Source: Bromus sterilis
Lineage: Eukaryota > Streptophyta > Magnoliopsida > Poales > Poaceae
Reading direction: 5' to 3'
DNA length: 64,000 nt
NCBI GenBank assembly: GCA_950022295.1
Contig: OX465600.1
Span: forward strand, 198,677,782 to 198,741,781
Shown: piece after piece, positions 24,201 to 36,539 of the stretch
Position numbering within the stretch: the stretch's first letter is position 1
Layout: the number at the start of each line of letters is the position of its first letter
Notes under the pieces: generated by a model
The model's database searches: none
Told to the model about the DNA's origin: nothing
The model's input: only the letters and a program-made list of their open reading frames with translations
Position numbers and translations under genes: made by a program

Positions 24201-24896
24201 CACAAAAACAGAGATAAGATGACCACCAGTCAAGTTATCCTTCAACACAGAAATCCTCTCCAAAAACGGAGTCAGCTCGGACTACTCCACCTCGGTCAAA
24301 GAATGAGACCACGAAGGCTGTCTGACCACCCGCGTGCCCGGATTGAAAGAAGCAAGACCAAATTGCTGACCAACAACGAAGCGATCCTTCAGATAAAACC
24401 AGCCTCTTCGCCAGCCACTAACGGAATCGATCTTCTCCAGGTCAAAATATGAATGTTTATCCCCAATGGAGATACCCACTCGACCCACGGCGTACTCAGA
24501 GTTCGTCCTTTTTACATTAAAAAGGTGCCTCCAAAGTCCCCAATGGGGGTAAATCCCCAGGAAGGCCTCGCAAAGAGTGATGAAACACGCAATGTGCAAA
24601 ATCCCATTGGGAGTCAGGTCATGCAACTGGAGCCGATAGGAATACAGCAAGCCCCGAACGAAAGGATGCAGCGGAAGAGCAAGCCCACGGTGGAAGAAAG
24701 CCTAGAAGCATACCCGCTCATCCGCCGCCGGCGCTGGAATCGACTCATCACCAGGAAGACAGACATCGCCCGCCACCACCATGCCATCAGCAACGAGCGC
24801 ATCCAGATCTCCAGCCCCGAACGTGGACCGCTCCCACTTGCCGGACATCTTGGCCGACTCGACAGTAGCACGTGGGCGCTTGGACATAGATCTCAC
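21253..24896 (-). pseudogene. Tat-2 antisense multi-exon gene ('putative gypsy type transposon' family)
   Basis: On the minus strand the ATG at 24896 starts MSKRPRATVESAKMSGKWER. The next segment is a conserved domain I recognise from plant genes annotated as 'putative gypsy type transposon' (Pfam Transposase_28 as I recall it): RGLLYSYRLQLHDLTPNGIL, HIACFITLCEAFLGIYPHWG, GWRRGWFYLKDRF and RRVQPLQHRARPMWQY. In-frame stops near 24706 and 24284 break it. Likely introns show as TTGCCTTGCAG (acceptor near 23939) and a GTAAGAG donor near 23606 with TATTTTGTAG acceptor near 23537. Later exons encode an Ala/Glu-rich coiled coil (AEKQAEKAEKAVSVLKAALA near 22900) and a C-terminal part ending at 21253. 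Exact exon borders are uncertain. The function of this family is unknown. Confidence 0.7.
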
Positions 24897-25289
24897 AGCA
24901 GCACGCAGAAGAGAAAAGACGAAGGCTCAGGAACACGAAGGAAGCAGAGAAAGAGGAGGAAGGCAATGGCTGGGTAAAACATAGAATTTACCCAGCCACA
25001 TGGTATTTAACTCAAAGAGCCTAGCAAGAAGGGCCACCATGCAACCTTTTTGCCCCGTAAAACATGGCACGACCCCATACAGAGGTGAAAAGTATGGAAA
25101 ATCCAACCGGCACAATAACAACACCGCCCACTACGCACGCAAAAAGAGGACCATGATCGCGCGACGCGAAAATTTCAGCGGGACAGCGCCAAGTCATTTC
25201 CCATGAAAGACCGCAGCGGTCAAAAAATTGCAGAAGACCACGCCAACGTCATATCACAACAAGGCGTGCTGAGTACGCCATCAAGGCCC

Positions 25290-25620
25290 TGAGATTCTAT
25301 CTTTCAGATCTTTTTCCTGATGGAGAAAAAACATCTTACTCCCATTGGGAGAATACATCATAAGAAGTCCCGGGTGCTCCCTCACCTAAAGGTCACCAAA
25401 GTGCTCGAGTGACCACTCGCACTCACGAAGAGTCTCGGGTGCTCCCTCAACCCGACACAAAGACAAACATGCATTCACCAAGACCATACGACGCTAAGAG
25501 TCTTAGGTGCTCCCTCACCTCAAGAGCCGAAACGACATTCGAGTGATTACTCGCGAAAAACCCCCGACGGAGCACTCGAAACAAGCTCCTCGAGTGAATG
25601 AGTGAACAACTCTCTTGATG
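25290..25620 (-). promoter_or_regulatory. Repeats upstream of the Tat-2 antisense gene
   Basis: Three degenerate copies of CGGGTGCTCCCTCA (near 25368, 25438 and, as TTAGGTGCTCCCTCACC, near 25503) alternate with CTCGAGTGACCACTCG and CGAGTGATTACTCGC, which are near-palindromes. The same pair of motifs occurs in inverse order upstream of the Tat-4 antisense ORF (46560-46770). An upstream AT-rich site on the minus strand (GAGTTAAATACC, near 25010) is a weak TATA candidate about 110 bases before the ATG. A promoter role is inferred. Confidence 0.45.
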
Positions 25621-26157
25621 TTTTGTTCCAAGCGGGTGCAATGCTATAAGGCTCCGCGCCTCAAAAACACACACTCCTGGAATACGACACACTGTGCCCA
25701 GATGCCACGCAAGATTAGCGTGTAGGTAAGACCCCGCTGCGAAGTTCGGCCGGGCTGGGACTTGCCGAAGAGCGATTTCACTCCCAACCTTTCCCATGCG
25801 CTGCGCATGATAGAAAAGCTGGGCGGACACGCCTTAGGCTATGAAAATTACTGGCGGCAAATGAACACCGTAAGACCTGAAGCGGCCGGACTTTTTCTCG
25901 ACACCAGTGTTCCAAGCTCACGTCGAGGGACGTGGGTTTGATTGGGATACTGTAGGTATTTTCCCTAGTGCAATTCACCAAGGCTCGACCCATCGACTCC
26001 TTGGGCCCTTTCAGCTTAGCATCCCTCGAAACAGGTTTTGTCATGGCCACCAGACTGCCAGCGACCCGCGGATGAACCGCACATACCAATAACCGACAAA
26101 TGAATGTACTTGAGGCCCTGCGCGACTCTTCGAGTCCCCCAGGCACTCGGGGGCTAC
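25621..26157. other. Tat-2 3' region with polypurine tract
   Basis: No gene is seen. The polypurine-like tract GGCACTCGGGGGCTAC sits at 26142-26157, directly before the LTR. Tat-4 has GGCACTCGGGCGCTAC at the same place on its own strand. Confidence 0.7.
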
Positions 26158-26595
26158 TGACGAGGGGGTAGCCCCACAACTCCTACGGATAAGCCTACCT
26201 GGTGTCCATGAAGACAGAAGGCCCATGAAGATACAGCCTTGGCCCGCTAGCTGGCACCGACGTAGGAGTCCACAACTCACAAGGAAGGTGCGAAGACCTG
26301 CCGTACGGAGCAAGATAGGGTTAGGAAAGCTTACTTGTAAACGTAGATGAACTCCCCGAGACCTAGCCCGGTATATAAGGGCTAGGAGGGGCGACGCCAA
26401 AGACATCTAATATCACCTGTAACCCTAGCCTTGAGCGCTCCAGCCTTGGCCTCCACTGTGATCGCATCTCCCCCATCAATAATATCGAGCAGGAGCGAGC
26501 CTTCCTGTTTGCCGACGAGCTATCGTCCAACCTGTGCATCTCATGACTAACCCAGGGTCCCTGACCATGGGATTTGCCGGGGTTGATCCCCGTCA
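26158..26595 (+). repeat. Tat-2 3' LTR
   Basis: It is 438 bp long, pairs with 16656-17093, and is followed by CCACT (26596-26600). Confidence 0.95.
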
Positions 26596-29500
26596 CCACT
26601 TGTCTAAGCAGACAAGGCCAAGCACAGACCACTCTCGGAAAGCATCGAACGTGAGGGGCATCCCATTCAGGCCCGGATGATCATCTGAGATGGGTCCTCA
26701 TCGTCCTCTCACAAGTCTAAATTCTTATGGGTGGTGAAATCCCATACTCATAGACAAGTCGCCTCAACCATATTATCGATTGAATCATAGCACTTACATA
26801 AACAGACTTCAGCCCAATCACCTAGTCGGGATCTCGGGCGGGCTCAATCATACAACAAAGTGTGCCACGTGACAGAGTCACGAGCAATCGCATCACGATG
26901 CCCCAAGCTGCGCACATCTAAGGGCCACTTGGTGTATAAAAGACCGTCGGCAAGAACACAACTAAGTTATCGAAAACCCATACTAAGACATGCATGTTAT
27001 AATCATACACGTAGCACACATGTCTAGTATGAAAAACAGGTATCATCACATAACTCTACAAAGTACTACTTTATTGACTTACACATAGAGCATACAAAGA
27101 TCACATGTCTGTGATCAACATTACATCATACAACGGAAGAAAATTAGGTCTGAGTACAGACAAGTTTAACAAATGGCTTAGAAAAGCCTTGTTCAACAAA
27201 CATGCCCTTCCACGAGGGACCATACTGTTGTCTGGAACTCCATCGGGGTCCGGGTTCTCATCTAAAACATAGAATAAGCAAACGTGAGTACAAAGTCGTA
27301 CTCAGCAAGACTTACATCAGAACTAAACTACTCATGCTCAAGTTTCAAGGTAAAGGGAGGTGGGGTTTCAACATGCAGAAGTGCCAGCTTTGACTTGGCT
27401 ACTCCTGTACTACGAATACCAGACTTGAGGCAAGAATCGTACACGAGTCCACTACGAAGTCTCCAACCAATACACCACTATGGATACTTCCTCGACTTCC
27501 CCACGAGGATGCACGCCATAGCACTCACGCTTATCTTGCGAGTTTTATAAGTATCCATTCAAGTTATCTAATGATCAAGTAGAGGTCTCCAAGTAGTCCA
27601 TAACCGCGGACACGGCTATTCGAATAGTTTATTTACCCTGCAGGGGTGTACATCTTCACACGCGTGTCATCACTTATCGCCTCATTCTTGTCACCCTTCA
27701 AGAGGGTGTCGAACGTGGGTGAAACCAAGGCACTACCCTCACATCACCTTCTCTAATCCAGGAGTCGACTACCTGAGTTTGTCACCGCTCGAGAGTCCGT
27801 CCGGTTGAACGAAACAGACTCAGATAATGTAAGGGACCGAGACGCCACCTTTGACAGATGGTTTCGCTGCCTCACAGGTCCACCCACATATCTATGCATA
27901 AGCCAAATGGAAAGCCCGAATATAGTGTGACTCCTGGACCGGATCGGGTACGTAAAGAGGCCAAACGGGGCTCCCATAAACCCTACATGTGGTCATACTC
28001 TTTGTCTTGGATCACAAATCAGGAACTCGGGGCCTAGGGCAGTGTTCAATGAGACAACCCACTGTGTACTCCTACACAACCTCTCATCGTTCACCAACAC
28101 GTTATCATCAGCACCAATATGAATATCCATCCCGACTCACAAACATTGTAACCTTAATGTATCACCAAGCAGCAATAAGAAGTAACAGTCGCAGGGGCCA
28201 CATGCTGATCATTCAACTCCTATATCTGCTAGGATTGTGGTTTGCTTAATACGGTGACAAAATGATAGGTCATGCATCGGAATGGGTTCAACTATGCGAA
28301 AGAATGTGTCTCGGTGATCTCCTAAACATGCATAAGCGAGACTGAGAGGGAAGTAGGATTTTATAGATATGATCAATGGGGTTTTCTTGCCTTGCTGACG
28401 ATACACGGGTTTATCGGTCTTCAGCTTCGGGGGTGACCTTCGCCTCGGAAAGTCTGTTACTGGAACAATCATCAACAAAGGGGGGGACAACATTGAAATA
28501 GAATGCACAAGCACATGATGCATTGTTGTAACATGATGTATATGGTACTGATGTGTGGCAAATTCCATTTAATTGAAGTGTATTGCATTTGGAATGCAAA
28601 TTCAAACTTCTAATTCAAATTCAAATTATGCCATATGCATGTTTGCCACTTTTCACCCATTTTAAAATGGTCAAACATAGAAACAAGTTGCATATTCATA
28701 ATCCTTGCATTTTTCAGATAATATTTCATATATTATATGTTTAATTTGGAGTTAATATGAATTTTCTATGAATTTCTAAAGTTTATTCCTTTTTCTGCCA
28801 TTTTCTGAATTCTTTTGATTCATAAATGGAATTACTGCATCAGCATGACGCATGGCTGACGTCATGGGGGCTCTAGCCAGTGGGCCAGCCGTGTCAGTGG
28901 GAGGGGGATTAATACCTGTTAGTTTTAAACTAACAGAGGGGTTAGCTTATTGGTAGGGCCCACTGTAAGTGAGGTTAGGGTGGGGGATTAACTTAAACTA
29001 ACCCGTGCCATGGTGGCACGCCGGCGGCTTGTCGCCGGCCACACAAGTGCACGGCGGCGCTCGCCGGGACAGTGATCCGAGCCACCAAATAGCACGTCGC
29101 GGTCACCAACAGGACGCTCATGCACGCCCGCATCATCCTGCACCCACGGGGAGGCCTAGGGGTCGTCGGAGCCTCACCGGTGACGTGCTCGGGCGGCGGC
29201 CGTAGCATGGCCAGGTGGAAATGGCGATAGAGGCCATGGGGAGGAGCGCGGAGAGAGGGGCTCGAGGCGGCGGCTCACCCTGGAGAGAATGGTGAGGACG
29301 GCGGTGTTGGGGGAAGCAGTACGGCGGTGCAATCGTCGACGGGCTCCAGTGCGGTCGGCGGTGACTCGGCGGTGATGGCGTCGTCTACAGGGCACCCGGG
29401 CTCTTGGTCCGCTGCGAGTCGAGGAAGAAGAACGCAGTGAGGCCACTGGACACGATCGTTGGGGCGGTTGCGCACGGAGGCCGCGAAGTCCACGACGGCA

Positions 29501-30227
29501 TGCTCCGGTGAGGTCTTGGGTGCGGCGAAATTCAGGTGAGGGAGAGGAGGAAGGTGACCGTGGAGAGGGGGAAAGGGATGGGTATGGCCAGGGGAGGCTC
29601 CTAGACACGCATATGTCGACGGGGAGGCAGCTGCGTGGCCTCGGCGGCCACGGCGACGGCGTGCATGCCGGCCACCGAGGTTCTTGCCGCCGTGGGAGGT
29701 AGACGACAAGAGGAGGGGGTGGGCTGGGCCGGCCTGGGTAAGTTGGGCTGCAGGCCTGGTAAGCTGGGCCTGCTTTCCCTTTTTATTTTTTTCTTCTGTT
29801 TTAATTTCCTGTCTTTTGTTTTGCTTTGCTAAAATAATTAGCTAGGAATTTTATAAAATTCCACAAACTTTTATATGGACTTACATAGCATGTTACTAGC
29901 TACCCCCAAGTTTTGGGAATTTTTGAAATTCAAATATATTGAATTTCAAAACAAATAGGGTTATTATTTAATTTCCAAGCTCTCTTTGGATTTTTTGAGA
30001 AATCTTGGAGCATGTAGTGGGACCCACTTCACTTTATATGTGATCATGCATATTTATAAGACTTTTCAAAAGTCAAACAAGAAATTTTGGAGCAACTTTT
30101 TTTCTGGCCATTTGAATTAAATTCTCAGGGCTTTCTGCTTTCCCCATTTTTGAATTTCATTTGAATTTTTGCATGATGCAAAGAGCACAATCAAACCCTA
30201 GCACTTACCCAATTTGGAGTTGTGACA

Positions 30228-31916
30228 ACTCGCCCCCACTCAAAAGAATCTCGTCTCGAGATTCAGAAGTCGTCGGGAGGAAGGAGGGGTACTCGGCACG
30301 AAGGCGGTCTTCTATTTCCCACGTAGGTTCTTTCTCAGAGTGATGTGACCATTGCACTTTGAGAAACTTGATCTTCTAACGACGAGTGACACGCTCTGCG
30401 GAATCAAGAATACGAACGGGGTACTCTCGATAAGAAAGGTCATCTTGGAGATCAAGCGTTTCATGGTCGACTTCGCGGATGGGGTCCTTGAAGCAACGCC
30501 TGAGTTGTGACACGTGGAATACATCATGTACTCGGGAAAGGTGCGGGGGTAGTTCAAGTTGGTAGGCAACTTCTCCACGTTTAGCTAGAATGCGGAAAGG
30601 TCCAATGTAACGTGGGGCCAACTTGCCTTTGATACCGAATCGTTGGGTTCCCTTCAGAGGAGTAACCTGAAGGTAAGCCTTCTCATCAATATTGTAGCTC
30701 TCTTCTCTACGATGACGATCATAGTAGCTTTTGTGACGAGATTGGGCGGCTTTGAAACAATCACGAACAATGAGAACTTGCTCTTCTGCTTCCTTGATCA
30801 TATCCGGTCCAAAGAATTGTCTTTCACCGGTTTCTGACCAGTTTAGGGGTGTTCGACATCGTCGGCCATAGAGGAATTCAAAAGGAGCCATGTTCAGACT
30901 AGATTGAAAACTATTGTTATAAGCAAATTCGGAAAATGGAAGAGATTTCTCCCAATTCTTTCCGAATGAGATAACACAAGCTCTGAGCATGTCTTCGAGA
31001 ATTTGGTTAACCCTTTCAACTTGACCGCTAGAATGAGGATGGAAAGTTGTACTAAAGGAGTGATGAGTTCCCATAGCATTTTGAAAACTTTCCCAGAATC
31101 TAGAGGTGAAAAGGCTACCACGATCAGAATTGATTTCCAAAGGAACACCATGAAGAGACACAATTCTAGAGACATACAAGTCCGCTAACTGGCTAGCAGT
31201 TATAGACTCGCGAACAGGAAGGAAGTGAGCAACTTTTTAGAGTCGGTCAATGACCACGAAGATGGCATCATTTCCTTTCTGGGTTTTTGGAAAGCCGGTG
31301 ATGAAGTCCATACCAACCTTGTCACGTTTCCACTCGGGAATAGACAATGGTTGAAGATTACTAGCAGGTCTTTAGTGTTCTGCCTTAATGCGACGACAAA
31401 CATCACATTCGGCAACAAATTGTGCAATTTCTCTCTTCATCCGGGTCCACCAAAATCTCTGGCGTAGATCTTGGTACATTTTTGTGCTACCGGGATGAAT
31501 GGATAGGGCAGTGTCATGAGATTTCTTATGGATCAGCTTCCTTAGGTCTTCATTCTTAGGAACTACTAAACGATTTTCAAAGAATATTGTTCCTTGATCG
31601 TTTGCAGAGAAACATTTAGCAACTCCGCTAACAATGTTCTCCTTGATCTCACGAATACCACTATCTTGTTTCTGGGCAGCTATGATTTGGTCCTCAAGGG
31701 TTAGTTTCGCCACCAAGGTAGAAAGAAAACCATGAGGAACTATCTCAAGATTGAGCTTGCGAAATTCCTCATGAAGAAGTGGTTGATACTGTTGTAACAT
31801 GAGGTTGTTACAATACGACTTACGACTTAGTGCATCAGCCATGACATTGGCTTTGCCTGGGTGTAAGAAATTCCTAAGTCATAATCTTTTATCAACTCTA
31901 TCCAGCGTCTTTGCCT
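30228..31916 (-). pseudogene. Tek-2 pol 3' half: RNase H end, integrase, chromodomain remnant
   Basis: Reading leftward from 31916: the end of RNase H (RRWIELIKDYDLGISYTQAK and ALSRKS), the HHCC zinc motif (HDTALSIHPG then CDVCRRIK), and the integrase core (INSDRGSLFTSRFW and SSGQVERVNQILED). The GPY/F module follows (KGKLAPRYIGPFRILAKRGE). The C-terminal part DLSYREYPVRILDSAERVTR is the start of a chromodomain-type tail typical of Tekay chromoviruses. Stops lie near 31372, 31238 and 30375. Sequence related to the integrase is sharply lost at about 31916. The chromodomain is thought to guide integration to heterochromatin. The line GAATCTCGAGACGAGATT on this strand ends the ORF just before the LTR. 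Confidence 0.88.
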
Positions 31917-34900
31917 GGGTTGGACCTTCCCTCTCACCTCCTCCTCGCAGGTCTCATCGTCGGGCTGCTGCGCCATTAACGACAGCCGAGCGGAGCTCCA
32001 ACCTCGCGCCTCCCTGCGCTCCCCTTGACCCCGCCTTGTCCCGTTGGCCGGCGCCGCTCCGCCACCGCGCGAGCAGCCATGGACGGCAGCCGCCGCCGCC
32101 GCGACCTTGGTCCCGGTCGGGATCGAGCGACGTCCCGGTCGCCCCGAACCACCTGGGTCCGGCCCAGCGCCTCCGCAGCCCAGCCGCGCGGCCCAGTCCA
32201 CCTTTCCAGCTCAGTGGGCCGAGGCCATTTTTTTTCTTTTTGTTTTTTTTTTCTTTTTTTTCTTTTTTCCCTGCTGCTTATTTTTTTTCTAAGTCTGAGA
32301 AAAATATGCTGCTGTATCAGTTTTGCGACGACTATTGCAAGTAAACCGTAGCCCGGATCGCGTTGCGCCCAAAAGGAAAATTGTTTAGAATTGTGTGTAC
32401 TTTAGTTCATCTTTTGTGAGAATTTTGATTTGAGGCCATCTTGATGTTCTTAATCACTATTGAAGTGGGCATCAGGCTGTTAACTGCTATTATTTACTGC
32501 TAGTGTGCTGCTGCTGTTATTTTATTCCAAGTTTGCATGATGATTGTGACACATCCATGAGGCCTATCGCATTGATTCTTGTTGCATACTCTTAAGTGCG
32601 ATGTCTACTTCCATTATATGTATTGCACTGTCATGTTTACATTTCTGGTCATAGATATTTTTAGCTCCAAAGTTGCTATGCCGCTGTTGTTGACAGCCAC
32701 CCCTGTTTTTCTCTAAGTCTGTAACTTTCCGATGCTATGTTGCATGTTTAATATCTTTTGATCTGTGATGCCTATGACCTTGATTCTTGTTTGTACCTGA
32801 TCATCATCATGCCTACTCCATGCCCATATATTGCTATGTCATGTTGCTGCACTTTTGCATATAATTTTGCTCCTGTTTATACAGCATTAATATAACAGTT
32901 TCTGCCTTGTTTTCCTGATTTTCACTAAGTCCTAGACCAGTAATGTTTTATTGCATTTTGCATGAGCTATAATTAGTTGTTCATGATGCATTTCTGCATG
33001 ATTCCTTTTGACATGCCTTACCTGCCATGTCTACTTTAGTTTCATATCATTTGTGAGCATGTTTGCATTCATTATCCTATTTATACATTGCTCTAAAGTG
33101 TGCTTCCTGATGTAGGCAGATTGTGTTCCAAACTTGTTTTGCTTGTATCTTTTTAACCGTAACTCCGTTTGGAGTGTTCTTTATATGAAACTTGATTAGT
33201 TTTTCGTGTACTTTGTATTTATGCTATTTTTTCTATTGTTAACCAACCTACAATATGGTTTAGGACAGAACAGTACCAAATGTTTTAATTGTCATGGGGT
33301 ACTTAGTGTTATGCCATGTTTAGGTTGTGCCTCTCTTAAATTGACTAGCATAGATAGCTTAACATGTGCTTCACCTCTTGTCATGTTTATGTGTTATGCC
33401 ATGCTTGAGTGAGATGCCATGTTAATAAGCTTTGCTAACCTTAAGTAATTAGATAACTTGAACCCTTGCTAAATGTGCGGTATCGTTGTGTGAGACGAGT
33501 ACTCCACTTAACCTGTTAGTAACCGCTCTCGACGGTAGATGCGATATCGTAGTGCGTTGCCCTGTGTTTCCTTTTTGATGATGCTTGCTCCTGTTTTCTT
33601 CGTAGTAATAGATGCTTGCTTGTTGATTGCTTTCCAGTGTTTACTGTCTTGTGTGCTTCTACGGGTACCTTCGGAGACGATGCGAGCTTGCGATCAACTA
33701 CACCTTCGGAACCCAACTTATCAACAGGAAAGGACTATACATTACTTATGATCCATTCTATTTCAACAAGCGGTTTGCATGCTAGTCTAGGATAGGTTCG
33801 ATGTTTGATCCTACCACATGTTTACATCCTCTTTCAAACCAATACAGCCATGTCCCCTCCCAGCAAACCTTGTACTGCTATGTTACTATTGCTCGTTGCT
33901 CAGCCCCTGCTTAGTATGCATGCTTAGGATGCTACGATGATACCCTGTTACTCCTTGGTTTGGGCTATCACATTATTATATTGTTGTTGATGATATGATT
34001 ATTATAAATGTTGATTATATTCGACGAAGGGTGGAAGGTCTAGGCTATCCCGCCCCGACGCTTTGTTCCATTCGAGTCACCTAGGATCCGAGTTCCGGGT
34101 ATTGGTTTTAAGACTGAGCGTGCCTAACCGCGTGTGGGATTTTATGGGGTCCCCTTTTCTTACCTACCTAGCTTCAATTATTTCTAGTGGTGGCCCAAGC
34201 TGATTTACCATTTGAAACCGTGTGTGTGTCTGTTGGGTCGCTCCTGGAAGATATTCTTTAAAACAACCTGGGCCAGCGGGGACATGGTTTTCTTGTTGGT
34301 TCAACCTGTCCGGCCGAGGACCCGGCCTCATGTGAGAATTTATCGGCAATCCAAACCTGCGACAGACGGTAGAGACCAGATCAAGAGCGCGTCCGGCTCC
34401 TGAGCTGGATTTCGACTCACCGGGGGCCACCCGGATTTGTTCGTTGTTAGCTAGAGGGACCCGTTGTTTCGGATCTCTCGGGACTAAATCATAAAATGGC
34501 TGCCTGTGATGGGTAGAAACTGAGAGAGATGGGTGTGCGTGCGGAGCCTTGTAATGGGTAGTTGTTACACCCCTGCAGGGTTAAATCTTTTCGAGAAGCC
34601 GTGTCCACGGTTATGGACGACTTGGAACCTACGTCTTGTTCATAGATAACATCGACTGAATCATATTTAATAACTTGATCAACGTGTGTGTGCCTTGACT
34701 GCTTATTCTTCGTTGGGATGCGAAGAGGAGGACAAGGATAGGATAGGTGTTATGCTTGCGTAAGTAGGTGGATAGCAGACTTGTTGGAGGTGATTCCTCA
34801 TCGAATGCTTGGATTCTTACCTTATTCTCTAGATCGTTAGCCACTTCATAAATGCTAGTGCGGCAGCAACCTTACCACTTACATACCGTAAACTACTAGT

Positions 34901-35364
34901 TGTCCTAGAATGACGAGTGATGAAGTCCTTGCTGGGTCAGATGACCACTACAGTTGGATGCTGAGTACTTCTGTACTCATGATACTACCCCCAAACTCTT
35001 TTTAGGGTTCTTGATCGACAACAGGTATGGTGATCGACGTTTCAAGTGGAGACTCGACGACGACTAGTTAGGCAGATCCCGGCGGAGGGCCTGGACCCGT
35101 GTGTTTATGGGGATCGATGATTTTCTCTTTGCCAGTAGGCATTTGATTGTAGTCTGTACCTTCTGCTGATGTATTGTATTTAAGGCAGTTGTATGCCGAT
35201 TGTATGAGATGTTGTATCCTTGTATCTGTAATGTTGTGATATCATGTTGGAAATCCGAGGCATATGGCTATGTCATATGTCGCGATGGGACCGATATGTG
35301 CTTCGTCTCCAGATCTGGATGGAAACATCTAGATCTGGAACAGTACCGCATATCGGGCCTTACA
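31917..35364 (+). mobile_element. Tek-3: 5'-truncated LTR of a chromovirus-type element
   Basis: The stretch ends TATCGGGCCTTACA at 35364. It carries GCCGTGTCCACGGTTATGGA (about 34599), shared in the same orientation with Tek-1s. It has the same order of parts as Tek-1s: a GC-rich block (31920-32220), a pyrimidine-rich tract (32225-32290), then AT-rich DNA with Adh-like 5' UTR character. No TG start, PBS or coding region is found, so it is a truncated LTR facing opposite to Tek-2. Frames at 31799-32350 run over the junction and the GC-rich block and are not genes. Confidence 0.65.
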
Positions 35365-35445
35365 GGTAACAATTGAAGAATTGCACATACTAGATGTGTT
35401 CTATCCGTACAATACATCTATGAATAGCGTTGCTCATGATACCAC
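35365..35445 (-). promoter_or_regulatory. Cop-1 leader start and primer binding site
   Basis: On the minus strand the Cop-1 LTR end (CCCCAACA) is followed by G and then TGGTATCATGAG (about 35433-35444). This is a slightly altered initiator tRNA-Met site (usual TGGTATCAGAGC). The rest is leader without genes. Confidence 0.7.
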
Positions 35446-35504
35446 TGTTGGGGTTCGGGGCAGAAAACACAAATATTTCATAACCTATGGTACCCAATGC
35501 CAAG

Positions 35505-35671
35505 TGATGAGGACATAGCTACCATAGTTACACCCACAACCACTGCTAAAATACCTACTGGACCAATTACTAGAGATCGTGCACACCAATTAAATTATCA
35601 GGTACTTCCGTTTCTTGGTAATGTTTCTAATGTTCATGTGAATATGATGCTGCCTAACATCGATATATTTT
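35505..35671 (+). repeat. Gyp-1 5' LTR remnant
   Basis: These bases match 37839-38005 with a few substitutions (for example GCACACC for GCATACC). Identity stops abruptly at CGATATATTT. The rest of the LTR and the PBS are missing. The frame through it (TGPITRDRAHQLNYQ) is like the end of some gypsy polyproteins that run into the LTR. Confidence 0.85.
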
Positions 35672-36539
35672 GTCATCTCTAGTTGAGCTCGTATTTGGAT
35701 TCTCGTCGGAATCGGTTTTGAGCAGTGTCTAGTAAAACGGCACAACTTTGTCATCTGAAGTCCGTTTTGGCTCAAGGAGTACTCAAATGAAAGATATTTC
35801 CGAGCCGCTTCTAACTAGTTCTGAAGATAATGTGTTATTTGAAACTCCAGATCTGCTTCTAAGACGGACTTTTTGGCCTCTAAAGTTTCCTAACACAGTT
35901 TTTGGCAGATTTCAGGCTTATTCTCAAAAAATTTGACACCTCATCCGACCTCTAAATTGAGTGATTGTTGTTGCATCTGGAACCTTAAGTCAGTGCCCTA
36001 TTGGAGAAAAATTATCAAAAAAATAGCAAATATATTTCAGAGGATAGTTGTAGCGAGAGTATTGGCGTATCCTGATTTGGAGCCTATTTTCACCATTATC
36101 TTTACTCTCTTCGTGATCTTCACTTATATCTTGTTGTCCAGAGCTACTTCATATCATTCATTGCTGCTAGTTGTGCTACGTTGTGACCACATTAGTGTTC
36201 GAGGCTCGTGTATCTAGTCCTTTCTAGGGTAGGACCAGCACAGTACCGTCGTTGAGCGTTAATTCAATTTTGTATCTCTAAATTGATTCTTTCTATTATT
36301 TTTGCCACCATATTAAAATCCTTCCAAGCTCCACACATTTCTACAACGCGTATATATTCGTTCACCTGGCAATCGCTTTACACAATCTTTGGAGTTATTT
36401 GACACCGCCGTTTTCCGATCACCACCTGCTGCATGGTAAGAACTTATAACACACTGATATTTGCTTTCATGTGAGCGCTTTTCCACCACATCCTAGTAGT
36501 TCATAGGAACATTTTCTTTGTTTCTTGTTTCTACTAACA
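35672..36539 (+). other. Gyp-1 leader
   Basis: No gene. GCTGCATGGTAAGAACTT near 36430 has the look of a splice donor region in gypsy leaders. No primer binding site is found, in agreement with a deletion that removed the LTR end. Confidence 0.5.

Larger units (their letters stand above)
16656..26595 (+). mobile_element. Tat-2: Tat-lineage gypsy element with gag, protease and an antisense gene, no RT/integrase
   Basis: Two 438-bp LTRs (16656-17093 and 26158-26595) are flanked by perfect CCACT duplications. The internal region holds a leader ORF, gag and protease on the plus strand, a tandem hairpin array, then a multi-exon gene on the minus strand. No RT, RNase H or integrase motif is found on either strand from 20340 to 26157, so the element depended on enzymes from another copy. 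The two LTRs differ at about a dozen sites by eye. The LTR ends match those of Tat-3, Tat-4 and Tat-5. Confidence 0.92.
16581..30227 (-). repeat. Tek-2 3' LTR, split by Tat-2
   Basis: The two LTR parts are 16581-16655 and 26596-30227. The CCACT duplication around Tat-2 (16651-16655 and 26596-26600) proves that they were joined. Inside the LTR, GGTTATGGAC with GCCGTGTCC upstream (minus strand, near 27600) is shared with Tek-1s and Tek-3, so all three are related LTRs. The GC-rich frames at 29000-29710 are 5' UTR-like DNA without protein features and are not called as genes. Confidence 0.75.
16581..31916 (-). mobile_element. Tek-2: chromovirus-type gypsy element, minus strand, truncated
   Basis: The 3' LTR and the 3' half of pol remain. 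The LTR begins (minus) at 30227 with TGTCACAACTCC and ends at 16581 with GGGTCCCGACA, giving about 3.7 kb without the inserted Tat-2. pol runs from 30228 to 31916, where it stops abruptly inside RNase H and a different LTR (Tek-3) begins. The 5' half (gag, protease, RT and 5' LTR) is absent. The left 5 bp (CGCTT, 16576-16580) have no partner because the right end is lost. Confidence 0.8.

Noticed and set aside
24282..24977. Plus-strand 174-codon frame in Tat-2
   Set aside because: The opposite strand has the conserved domain; the plus frame has none.
29174..29709. Two overlapping 144-codon minus-strand frames
   Set aside because: GC-rich low-complexity part of the Tek-2 LTR. Two overlapping frames are equally open and no motif is seen.
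31799..32351. Frames of 82-181 codons with long Phe runs
   Set aside because: They cross the Tek-2/Tek-3 junction and a T-rich tract; this is translated LTR sequence.
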